Assembly: GCA_900074725.1 (NCBI GenBank)
Contig: LT598459.1
Span: forward strand, 568,467 to 632,466
Direction: 5' to 3'
Length of the DNA: 64,000 bases
Source: Lachancea dasiensis
Lineage: Eukaryota; Ascomycota; Saccharomycetes; Saccharomycetales; Saccharomycetaceae
Shown here: positions 56,561 through 64,000 of the stretch, one piece after another
How positions within the stretch are numbered: the first letter of the stretch is position 1
Layout of the letters: each line of letters starts with the position of its first letter
Notes under the pieces: model-generated
What the model was told of the DNA's origin: nothing
Database searches by the model: none
What the model saw: the letters and a program-made list of their open reading frames with translations, nothing else
Translations under genes and position numbers: made by a program

Positions 56561-58072
56561 CTAGCCCAAGCTGAGCTCATCAAAAGACGAACTTAGTCCG
56601 ACACCGCCTTTGCTGGAAGTTGGTTTGCCAAAGTGGCCATCAAGTTCCGCCATCAATCTTCTTTCCTCCTCAGAGCTACTAGTACCTTCGTTGGCTTCCG
56701 TACTCGGATCCAATTGCCGTCGATAGTCTTCAAGCTCATTTTTGTTAAGCTTGAGAGCCTCCGTTAGAAAGAATTCAAAGAAATCGTCCTCATCGATATC
56801 GATATTTTCTGTACTAAAATAGTTCAATGCTTCGCGATCTGCGACTGAGTCGCTGTCATCATCACTGTGAGGATATTCTTCCGCCGAACTTCGATTGTCT
56901 GTTTCCAAATGCTTCCGCAAATCTGAAAAAAGACCCTCTAGTCTGGACGTGGGGTCTGCGTCAGAGTCATGCGTGTTGTTTTCTAAAGACAGACTGCTGA
57001 AGTTAACGGACGATATTTCGTAATCTTCGCTTATTAACCTTTGATCTTTGAAATGCTTTACCAGTTGAGATTGGCCATCTGAGCAGAGCTGACTTTTAGG
57101 CTGAACAATTTCTTCTTTATCAATAAGTCTGCTAAGAGATTCGGACATCAGAGCGCCAACAATCGATGACACATTGTCACACACCTGGTCCAAACCCAAG
57201 CTCTCCAGTACTGCTAAAATGAGTCTCGCTTGAGACTTAGAGATTAAAACCTTTGCTGTGCTATTGTTCGTCACTTTGGTGAACTCGTTTATCCTCCTCT
57301 TGTCCACATCCGTATCGCTCATGGCCCTGACCGCCAAACTGATGAGTTGTGGATCTTTCCGCAAAATATTTGAAGAACATACGTCCATGTTATTCAGCGG
57401 AAGCCAAAACATTTCATCTAGGTATTTTTCAGGGAACTTCTCTGTTCCTATCAGTTCTTTAAGTCTGCGATCAATGGACGGCGATACGTCAGTAAGTTTG
57501 AAGTAGGAGTTCATCAAAAAAGTCAATGCTTCATCTCGCCATAATCCTCTATGCTTCAATTCTTCAGCGGGAATGAATTTGAACCTACCTTCATGAAGCC
57601 ACAAACGATTGTTGCCTTTTGGAAACTCATATTCTTCAGGCAACAGATCGTGACACTCCATCAAAAGTATTTCACCATCTGAGCCGCATGCTTTAATAAA
57701 TGTGTATTCATCCAAAGTTTCTGAAAGCCTCTGCAGTAGGCATACCACCAGGTATTCCTCCTCTCGATGGCCCCCCGCATCAACATATCCAAAGATAAAA
57801 GGTATCTCTCCTGATCTTTCTACTATTTCAATACGAACACCGCCGTAATTTGCCCACGGATAGTTTTTGTTCCAGACCTCTACGAGCTTGTTCAACTGCT
57901 CTTTTATATTTCCTAGCCGTTTCAAAGGTTCACCACACAGCTTGTCGAGATAAAATACGCCGAAAAAGAAGATGTCGGCTGGCCTTTCAGCTACATCAAG
58001 GTAACCTTCTGATTCATCCAACCACAGAAGATCTGAAGCTTTATCATTATCTATCTTGAAGCTAGTGCTCAT
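56561..58072 (-). CDS. Ecdysoneless (ECD/SGT1)-family protein
   Basis: 503 residues. The N-terminal two-thirds carry the ECD family signature: EYLVVCLLQRLSE, then a D-G-E block (SDGEILLMECHDLLPEE, D132-G133-E134) and NNRLWLHEGRFKFIPAEE at about 154-171. The C-terminal part is acidic and Ser-rich with an EDDFFEFF segment, as in animal and fission-yeast members. ECD proteins act in the cell cycle and in splicing through Prp8, and with R2TP; the human member was first found by rescue of a yeast gcr2 mutant. To my knowledge S. cerevisiae lacks a clear ortholog, so this is a gene kept here and lost there. It shares a 150-bp divergent promoter with ATG5. Confidence 0.85.
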   Translation of the reverse strand: MSTSFKIDNDKASDLLWLDESEGYLDVAERPADIFFFGVFYLDKLCGEPLKRLGNIKEQLNKLVEVWNKNYPWANYGGVRIEIVERSGEIPFIFGYVDAGGHREEEYLVVCLLQRLSETLDEYTFIKACGSDGEILLMECHDLLPEEYEFPKGNNRLWLHEGRFKFIPAEELKHRGLWRDEALTFLMNSYFKLTDVSPSIDRRLKELIGTEKFPEKYLDEMFWLPLNNMDVCSSNILRKDPQLISLAVRAMSDTDVDKRRINEFTKVTNNSTAKVLISKSQARLILAVLESLGLDQVCDNVSSIVGALMSESLSRLIDKEEIVQPKSQLCSDGQSQLVKHFKDQRLISEDYEISSVNFSSLSLENNTHDSDADPTSRLEGLFSDLRKHLETDNRSSAEEYPHSDDDSDSVADREALNYFSTENIDIDEDDFFEFFLTEALKLNKNELEDYRRQLDPSTEANEGTSSSEEERRLMAELDGHFGKPTSSKGGVGLSSSFDELSLG

Positions 58073-58222
58073 GGGAAATATTCGTCACTTTATTAAATTT
58101 CGTCAACTCGCGATGAGTTAGCTACTTAATGATTAAGTTAATCGGTTAATATAATATATAGGCTATGGAAAACGCACAAACACTAAAACCACTTTAGAGT
58201 GATTACGGTTTCGCAACGGTTC

Positions 58223-59116
58223 ATGAGTGAGATACGAGACCTAACTTGGTTCGGCTCACTCAATCTTACCATATCTATAGATCCTGAGCTGCTCTTGGCC
58301 AGTTCCAATGTCCCACAGGGGTCAAGTGCCAAATTAACTTCCGTCAGTATTAGAGTTCCGAGAGAATCATACTTGGTTCTTTACTTACCGTACATTGTTG
58401 GACGTTTTGAACCTCAGCTGAGGAATAATGTTGTTGATTATTACAATGGGTGGTGGTTCGAAATGGAAGGTGTTCCTATATCGTGGAACTATCCTATAGG
58501 TGCCCTTTTCGATTCTTTGACGGGACTTAATCCAGCAATTAGATCTACACAGTTTTGTGATAACAGCCTAAATGTGTGGAACCTCACTCTCCGACACGGG
58601 ACCCATCTGCCCTCAAGTGTGATACCGTTGAGGGCCGGTAGTGAACAGATTAGGGAAATGTGGATGCACCAATGGAAGCAAGCCTGCTTTGTCATGAATG
58701 GATCATCAAAGCTCATCATGTCGTTTTCTAAATCAGATACTTTAGCTTTTTGGGATGCTATAGTTCGGAGAGACTTGGGGAAGTTTAACTTGATAAGACA
58801 ACGAATAGTTCCCGAGGCAAGTTCCATGAAGTCACTTCCACTAAGATTACACCTCTCATTGCCAGATATAAGGCTGGTCGAACCTGTCTGCAATACGTAC
58901 GATAATGGCAAAGAAACTCTCCTCAGTGATGTTTTGGGGCAAGAATTTCCTGAGTGGTTCAACATTAGCAGCGTCTCCGCGTCACTCGCAAAAGCTGTAG
59001 CACAGGGAATTGACATACCTGTGGAGGCGCCTGTTTTAGCTCTGTACTTACAGCTCGCCAGCTTTGACGGGTTTTTGCACGTCTCGCTCTGTTTGGAAGG
59101 CCAGAGAGAAAGCTAA
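58223..59116 (+). CDS. ATG5: ATG5, autophagy conjugation protein
   Basis: 297 residues (294 in S. cerevisiae) from the ATG at 58223; the frame runs eight codons further up to a GTG. Atg5 is conjugated to Atg12 and, with Atg16, forms the E3-like enzyme that joins Atg8 to phosphatidylethanolamine. The UFD1-like folds are seen in SIRVPRESYLVLYLPYI and PISWNYPIGALFDSL. The likely acceptor lysine for Atg12 is K163 in WKQACFVMNGSSKLIMSFS, which aligns with K149 of the yeast protein. It corresponds to YPL149W and is convergent with ABP140. Confidence 0.96.
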   Translation: MSEIRDLTWFGSLNLTISIDPELLLASSNVPQGSSAKLTSVSIRVPRESYLVLYLPYIVGRFEPQLRNNVVDYYNGWWFEMEGVPISWNYPIGALFDSLTGLNPAIRSTQFCDNSLNVWNLTLRHGTHLPSSVIPLRAGSEQIREMWMHQWKQACFVMNGSSKLIMSFSKSDTLAFWDAIVRRDLGKFNLIRQRIVPEASSMKSLPLRLHLSLPDIRLVEPVCNTYDNGKETLLSDVLGQEFPEWFNISSVSASLAKAVAQGIDIPVEAPVLALYLQLASFDGFLHVSLCLEGQRES

Positions 59117-59199
59117 CAAAGATGAACAGTTAATGCTATTTCAAGTCTATACATGATACAAAATGCAAATTGGAAAACTATAATCATTTTCTGAGCACG

Positions 59200-60868
59200 T
59201 CACAATGGAACTTCGAATATTGCCTGAAGCCACACTCGGTACATTTTAACTTGCCGTTTTCTATTGACAAGCAGCCTGCGGTCGGTTCCAATTTGTTTCT
59301 CGGTAAAATATTTTTCCGTGAAGATCTTCCTAAGCTCTTCTTCAGTGAAAAAGTATACACGCGTACCGTCACCTCTGATGTAAAAATTATCATCCAGCAA
59401 TCTGTTCTTTTTGAACCTGGTCTGAGCCAAATCGTATCTGCCGTAATCTCTGAAGAGAATTCTTCCACCAGGTTTGAGAAGTTTGGTCAAGTTTTCCATC
59501 GCATGGTGCCACTGCTCAGGAGCTAGTGCGCTAAAAACAAATATCATCACCGCAATGTCAACTGAATGAGGCTCTACACCATCCGGAAGGTTGTGCTCGG
59601 GATTAGCGAGGTCCCAAACTGTCGCATGAGCGTACTTTGGATCAAAGTTTTCACTGGTCCTGACTAGATCTACAGCCTTTGGAGCAAAATCAGCCCCAAT
59701 TACTCTCAGTTGTTCATTTTGATTTTCGCTTAGGATAGGGAACATTGTATTTCCTGCACCACATCCAATTTCGAAAATTGTTTTAGAGCCTGCGTTGGGC
59801 TTCGTTGCTTCATAAAGAGATGGAAACTCAATCTGTAGCCACTTTCTGTCCTTAAAGAAGTTTTCCTTGTTATTTTTATAGAAAATATCCCAGTATCTTG
59901 CAGGGTTCGAATTGTAAAGGGTTTTATCAAATTCGGAGACAGGACATTTGTGTTGTTCAGCAATTTTCTCCTCGGCCTGCTGGACTTGCTCCTCACCCCA
60001 TTCCACATTGTCCCATGCATTGTGATTCCATATATCAGATTCGTCTTGTAGCTTTCGCTGGCCAAACTGGAAAGGATCGTCGCGTCCAATTCGCGTGTCT
60101 GGAGTTGGTTCTTTCGATTCAAAATCCTCATGTGTTGCAGATTCAACTTCTTCTTGTTGAACCTCGGCGTTCAAAGTTTGAACTTGTTCTTCAGTTGGGG
60201 ATTTACAGATGCCTAAGCGTATCGGAAGTCTCCTGCGCAACAACTTCGGTCTTCGATTCACTGAGGGATTCGCTGGAATTCGACGCGGCTGCTTCAGCAG
60301 CCTTCTTCTTTTTCTTCTTGTTTTTCTTCTTCTTATTTTTCTTACTGTTGGTACCCTCTGTCTTTACCCCTTCTGTAATATCTTCTGTGGGTTCTGCGTT
60401 AAGAGTGTCATCATTGGCGTCCTCGCCATCCTCCTCAGGATCCTCGGGCTCGTTGGACTCTTCGGCTTCTTCGGTTTTATCATGCGACCCCTCGGCATCC
60501 GGTGTCTCCGGCTCAGCTTGATCGTCTTCTTGTGGATCAGCCTTTTCAGTGTATTGGTTTATCTCTACAGTACCCTGCGACTGGGGGGTGTCTATTTCCT
60601 GCTGTGTTCCAACACTGCCTTCCTCGTTTGTGATAACGTCCGTGGTGCTCTCTGGTGCTTGGGCATTGTCAGCATTCGGAGAACCTTCTGGCACATGCAC
60701 TTCTTCAAGCGGTTGGGATTCTGGTTCAGATCTATCCTGTTCCCCAGTTACCTTGTTTCCTCTGTCGGCCACAACTGGCTTTGGCGCAGTCATTTTTGTT
60801 GACTGTCCGCTGGAGCTTTCGTCCTTCGAAAAGGTCTCAAATTTCTTAATCAAATCGGCAACCCCCAT
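59200..60868 (-). CDS. ABP140: ABP140/TRM140, actin-binding tRNA m3C32 methyltransferase made by +1 frameshifting
   Basis: Two overlapping frames. The upstream frame (60868 to a TAA at 60203-60205) encodes the N-terminal part; it begins with the actin-binding 17-mer MGVADLIKKFETFSKDE, almost identical to Lifeact, and continues as an acidic region ending in a lysine run. The downstream frame, shifted by +1, encodes the methyltransferase domain with the SAM motif IFEIGCGAGNTMFPIL and C-terminal KMYRVWLQAIFEVPL. They are joined at CTT-AGG-C (60217-60211, minus strand), the same heptamer used by S. cerevisiae ABP140, giving a product of about 555 residues (628 in S. cerevisiae). Abp140 makes 3-methylcytidine at position 32 of Thr and Ser tRNAs. 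This is normal decoding, not a broken gene. Confidence 0.96.
60211..60217 (-). promoter_or_regulatory. +1 programmed ribosomal frameshift heptamer CTT-AGG-C
   Basis: In the zero frame CTT and AGG are codons, followed by CAT CTG TAA. A ribosome that pauses at the rare AGG codon can slip one base forward on CTT so that the next codon is GGC. The heptamer is exact, in the right frame, and two codons before the zero-frame stop, as expected for ABP140. Confidence 0.95.
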
Positions 60869-61202
60869 GACACAGAATAGTGTTTGAACCGATTAGAGTC
60901 CAAGCAGGCCTTTGATGGGTGATGGATACACTCTTGATCATACCACAAGCATGTCTTCTTCACAACATTAAATTTTTCAGTGCCATGCTTGCAGTATGAC
61001 CGAAGACACGTCACATGATACACACTGTAAACTGAGTCTCACCATTGCCATCCGAATAGCCTGGGTTTCAGGATGTCAGTGGAGTGTTGGCCCTCGCCAA
61101 ATAAAAAATCATGGGCCATGAAAGGACCTCTTTCATTCAATACCCTATGGTCCAAAGCAGTTGAGTCCTGCATTTCACTATTGAATTTAATGCGAAAAAA
61201 GG
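60869..61202. other. ABP140 promoter / PPT2 3' flank
   Basis: 334 bp, no credible gene. A 60-codon minus-strand ORF at 61039-61221 overlaps the PPT2 stop and is not supported. Confidence 0.6.
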
Positions 61203-61724
61203 TCAAACTTTGGTTTGGCAAACATAACTGACCAAGTAGTCTTCATCATGGGATAAGCTGACAAGAAATTTGGTATTCAAAATGCTGTCTTGGATGAACT
61301 TTGGATATTGCACGGTCAGGCTATGGTCGATTTCAATTCGTGGGACGCCCTTGGCATCGTTAGTTTTGTATAACAGTTTGGTGTAAATTGTTTGAGCAGG
61401 AGGCATTGCACAGGCGACTTGTCGTGATGCTAACGCCTTGTAAACAGCTTCTTTTGTGGCCCAAATGCCAGCTATGTAGTGGACAAGCGGTAATCCGTAT
61501 TTGCCACCATTTACCAGTTCCTGGAACTCTGAGAGTTCCCTGTTGTGCATGAACTTCCCCAAAAGGCGATGAAGGCGCTTTCCATCTTCAGAAGATCCAT
61601 ATTTGCTGATTAGGTTTTTGAATCTGGGTAAGTACACCACGTCAGTCCCTATTCCTAAAACAACATTCGACAAGGGCTTCAATCCATGCGGTGAGCCTAT
61701 CATATGAAGAGCATTTTGGAGCAT
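61203..61724 (-). CDS. PPT2: PPT2, mitochondrial phosphopantetheinyl transferase
   Basis: 173 residues from the ATG at 61724, the same length as S. cerevisiae Ppt2. The frame stays open 41 codons upstream but only from a TTG, so I use the ATG; another ATG lies seven codons in. It transfers phosphopantetheine from CoA to the mitochondrial acyl carrier protein, needed for type II fatty-acid and lipoate synthesis. The two metal and CoA motifs are GIGTDVV (D28) and WATKEAVYKAL (K91-E92, K96), as in AcpS-type enzymes. The N-terminus could be a short targeting sequence. It corresponds to YPL148C. Confidence 0.93.
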   Translation of the reverse strand: MLQNALHMIGSPHGLKPLSNVVLGIGTDVVYLPRFKNLISKYGSSEDGKRLHRLLGKFMHNRELSEFQELVNGGKYGLPLVHYIAGIWATKEAVYKALASRQVACAMPPAQTIYTKLLYKTNDAKGVPRIEIDHSLTVQYPKFIQDSILNTKFLVSLSHDEDYLVSYVCQTKV

Positions 61725-62615
61725 TAAGCATGGAGCCTTTTGCTGGCCTAGAGCGCTGTTCTTGTTTGTAGGTGGACTGTTAATTTCGAGCCAACGAAGT
61801 ATACCTACCTTTCGAGAGTATAACGTAAATAATGACTCCCTTGCCAAATAACGTTACCGTTCGGAGAAGCTCTTCCATACAATTCGTAGGGTAGGGCCCC
61901 AGTTGTAGAGTCAAATACTTTACTATTCAGCAATCAGCTATCTCATACTTCCGGTAGCCGATGTATTCCGGTCGCCAAAGTATGTGTCACACTCGTACAA
62001 GATTACGTGCCCTCTAGCTGGCGCGCAGGTAGCTGAGCTCACTTCTCGTCAAGCAGAGATCCTACGACGGCCAACTCCTGCTCCAAAGCCTCAAATCTCA
62101 CATATACTACGTAAATCAAATGGTATTTTTCTTATAAAATAGAACTGTACGTCTCCCAAGCATATATCACACAAGCTTACTTTTAAAGCTTTTGAAATCT
62201 CCAACCGGAACACATCGTGCCATATCTCTTTGCGGGCCACTTAAACAGGACAGTTTTTGAATTACATATATGTTTGTTAATTTGTCTCATATCAAATTGA
62301 AGATGGTCGCATCGTTTGGAGCAGATGATGGTAAGCCAAGCCGTTGAGCAAATTGGTGACGAATAAATATTATGTATAGACAATGTGCCGGGTGTCTAAT
62401 CTACGTTAGTTCAGTCCTCAATCGGTCATCTACATCAATGTCATAATTGCCACAACTTTCCTGGTCACAAGAAGCAGCTTCAAGGCAAAGCAACTCTAAG
62501 GCAAAAAGTAAGCCACCTAGTCCGGACTAGAACCATGGCGATCTGACAAAAATTAGCACAAGAAAATTGGGGCTATCTTGCCCTAGAGCCCTTATGCCTT
62601 ACCAACAACTTCAAA
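61725..62615. other. Intergenic, DUF1749 gene to PPT2
   Basis: 891 bp without a supportable gene; only a 66-codon ORF at 62183-62383 with no features. It contains the PPT2 promoter. The in-frame open stretch just above the PPT2 ATG (to 61847) could be coding only with a non-ATG start. Confidence 0.55.
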
Positions 62616-63473
62616 TTAAAGGTCTTGTAAAAAGTTTCTGACCATTCCAAAGAGACACTCCCTTGCAGCGGGTTGTTCAACGCGATGATCTGCCCCTTTG
62701 ATGAGGCCAGAGTGCTTGGAATAGAAGGTCGGGTCACTACATGAAGCCCACTTGGATAAAAGTTTTGGTTTATCGACAAACTTGGGTACAAATTGGTCGA
62801 ATTCGGAGTAGGCAATCATGAACGGCTTCTGGATCTTCCCAAAAGTGGATTTTAAGCTTTCAGGCTCAAGGTCCGATGAAAAGTAGTCATCGTCGCCGCC
62901 CGGGAGAGCCAGTGAGCACCATCTGTATGCGGTTATAGGAGTGCCCATCATAATCTTGGCGTATTCATATGGTAAAATCTCAGCTCCTTGTCCTCTGTCC
63001 ACTAGGGCCTTCGCTCTTGCGTTCAGTCTTTCCCATTCCCCTGGATCTACCGACTGTGAAAAGCCTTCGCGGTCAGAAGCGGAGCCCTGCATAATGCCCC
63101 CTTCCACGGTCTCGCCGTAGTTCAGCAAGTAATGCATGGTATCCTGCGATCCCGTTGAGTGTCCAAACAGGACAATTGATTCACGGGAGCCACCTGCAGG
63201 CGACCGCAAATACTCCACCAACTGCTTGATTTCGCGGATGTCGTTATCCAGCGATGAAAGACCCCAGCCCTTAAAACTGCTGGACATTTGAATTTGCACC
63301 ACAGACCACCCAAGGGGGCTTACTTGTTCTGCAACCTTGGTGAAGTAGTCGAGAGTCAAAAGTCCGTCTTCTAGACCCCCGATTAAAATGATAGTCTTTT
63401 TGAGCAACCTAGGAGTGAACTCAAAAGCTGCCTTCTGAGGCGCATAGCTGTGCAAAATACCCGTATGCGACAT
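62616..63473 (-). CDS. DUF1749/UPF0613 alpha/beta-hydrolase-fold protein
   Basis: 285 residues from the ATG at 63473 (the frame goes 19 codons further up to a TTG). It matches the DUF1749 (UPF0613) family of fungi and plants: an N-terminal LIGGLEDGLLTLDYF, then SSFKGWGLSSLDNDIREI, and a nucleophile elbow FGHSTGSQDTMHYL, suggesting a serine hydrolase. A DDDYFSSDL stretch and C-terminal KGADHRV could provide acid and histidine. No substrate is established. S. cerevisiae has no ortholog that I know of at this place, although other yeasts and fission yeast keep the family. Confidence 0.82.
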   Translation of the reverse strand: MSHTGILHSYAPQKAAFEFTPRLLKKTIILIGGLEDGLLTLDYFTKVAEQVSPLGWSVVQIQMSSSFKGWGLSSLDNDIREIKQLVEYLRSPAGGSRESIVLFGHSTGSQDTMHYLLNYGETVEGGIMQGSASDREGFSQSVDPGEWERLNARAKALVDRGQGAEILPYEYAKIMMGTPITAYRWCSLALPGGDDDYFSSDLEPESLKSTFGKIQKPFMIAYSEFDQFVPKFVDKPKLLSKWASCSDPTFYSKHSGLIKGADHRVEQPAARECLFGMVRNFLQDL

Positions 63474-64000
63474 ATGTACTACTTGTTTTGCAAATGTGAG
63501 CTCTTTCCCAAGTGAAAAGTGGTGGATCAAGACGAGAGGAACTTTTTCGATAGTCCTTAAATAAACCCCTATAAGGAGCTACCTTCCGGGAGCCGTAGGA
63601 CCTTGTGGGCGAGAAAACAAGGCTATCTCTACATACTTACTGCTGACAACTAACGTCTGCTGTATTTCTTTCGAAACCTTAGTCAGCCTTCAAAGGTTCA
63701 CACCAACGGAGTCGCTCTAACCAATCCCGCTTGCACCCACAATTGAGTTCGAACAGTAGTAAAGAAAGATACACACAGCTGTAAAGGGTCGTTAAGAGCT
63801 CGAATTAATGAGGGACCATATTTTGTTCTTATATACCAAGTTTTCTTAGTTTTGGGGATGTCACGAAATTCGGGGCAGTGGAGACAGGTCATTATTATTC
63901 CTGGAATATGAATGGCCCTCAAATCATAAGGTATAAAAGACATGAGAATGCAAAGCTGATAACGAATCGCACTAGGACTAGGCTTGAACCGTTTTCCTCA
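63474..64000. other. Right-end intergenic sequence
   Basis: 527 bp upstream of the DUF1749 gene to the window edge. An 81-codon minus-strand ORF (63698-63943) has no recognisable features. GGTTCAAGCC (minus strand, at the very end) resembles a tRNA B-box, but the T-stem does not pair. Confidence 0.5.

Noticed and set aside
59898-60802. Long plus-strand ORFs (207 and 197 codons) opposite ABP140
   Set aside because: They are Phe/Leu/Ser-rich shadows of the Glu/Lys-rich ABP140 coding sequence.
63980-64000. B-box-like GGTTCAAGCC on the minus strand at the window end
   Set aside because: The bases on either side of the loop cannot form the T-stem, and no A-box lies at the expected place within the window.

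Overview
This window is nuclear DNA from a budding yeast of the Saccharomycetaceae that branched off before the whole-genome duplication. Genes are dense, intron-less as far as I can see, and mostly clear one-to-one relatives of Saccharomyces cerevisiae genes. Their order interleaves two S. cerevisiae segments, one from chromosome XVI left arm (REV3-ATG29-SVS1-YPL162C-BEM4-CDC60-PET20-AIM44-TGS1-PRM4-KIP2-PEP4-RAD53-RRD2-PRP46-YPL150W-ATG5-PPT2) and one from chromosome XV right arm (TMA16-TUM1-CLP1-APC5-SRL1-ENV9-DGA1-ESA1-PUS7-SSP2-MET7-ABP140). That zipper pattern is what a pre-duplication genome shows. Protein similarity and a moderate base composition suggest Lachancea or a close relative; the genus is an inference.

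Layout. 1-6331: the 3' end of a membrane-protein gene, TMA16, REV3 and ATG29. 6960-12062: a co-directional run TUM1, CLP1, APC5, then an unrecognised 152-codon ORF. 12063-14942: a gene-poor stretch around a single SVS1/SRL1-type cell-wall gene with a cluster of SBF-type sites. 14943-24542: YPL162C-type vacuolar membrane protein, BEM4, ENV9, CDC60, PET20. 25631-31346: MGL2-type lipase (out of its S. cerevisiae place), AIM44, a 1.6-kb gene-free interval, TGS1. 31510-40292: PRM4, KIP2, PEP4 and RAD53, all on the minus strand, with two tandem repeats between PRM4 and KIP2. 41644-52721: DGA1, RRD2, ESA1, PRP46, PUS7, SSP2, MET7. 53884-63473: YPL150W-type kinase, an ecdysoneless/SGT1-family gene, ATG5, ABP140 (with a +1 programmed frameshift), PPT2 and a DUF1749 hydrolase. 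The last 0.5 kb holds no gene I can support.

The genes do not form one pathway; this is ordinary housekeeping chromosome. Several promoters carry sites that fit the known biology of their genes: PAC/RRPE at TMA16 and PUS7, SCB at SVS1, MCB at RAD53, a pheromone response element at PRM4, an Ndt80-type site at SSP2, and Gcn4 and Cbf1 sites at CDC60 and MET7. No transposon, LTR, tRNA, CRISPR array or centromere was recognised.

The points most worth a second look are the conserved CTT-AGG-C frameshift and Lifeact peptide in ABP140, the absence of MLH3 and SET6 where synteny predicts them, a retained ecdysoneless gene, a candidate 78-codon membrane microprotein between RAD53 and DGA1, and a hairpin-rich gene-free interval upstream of TGS1.
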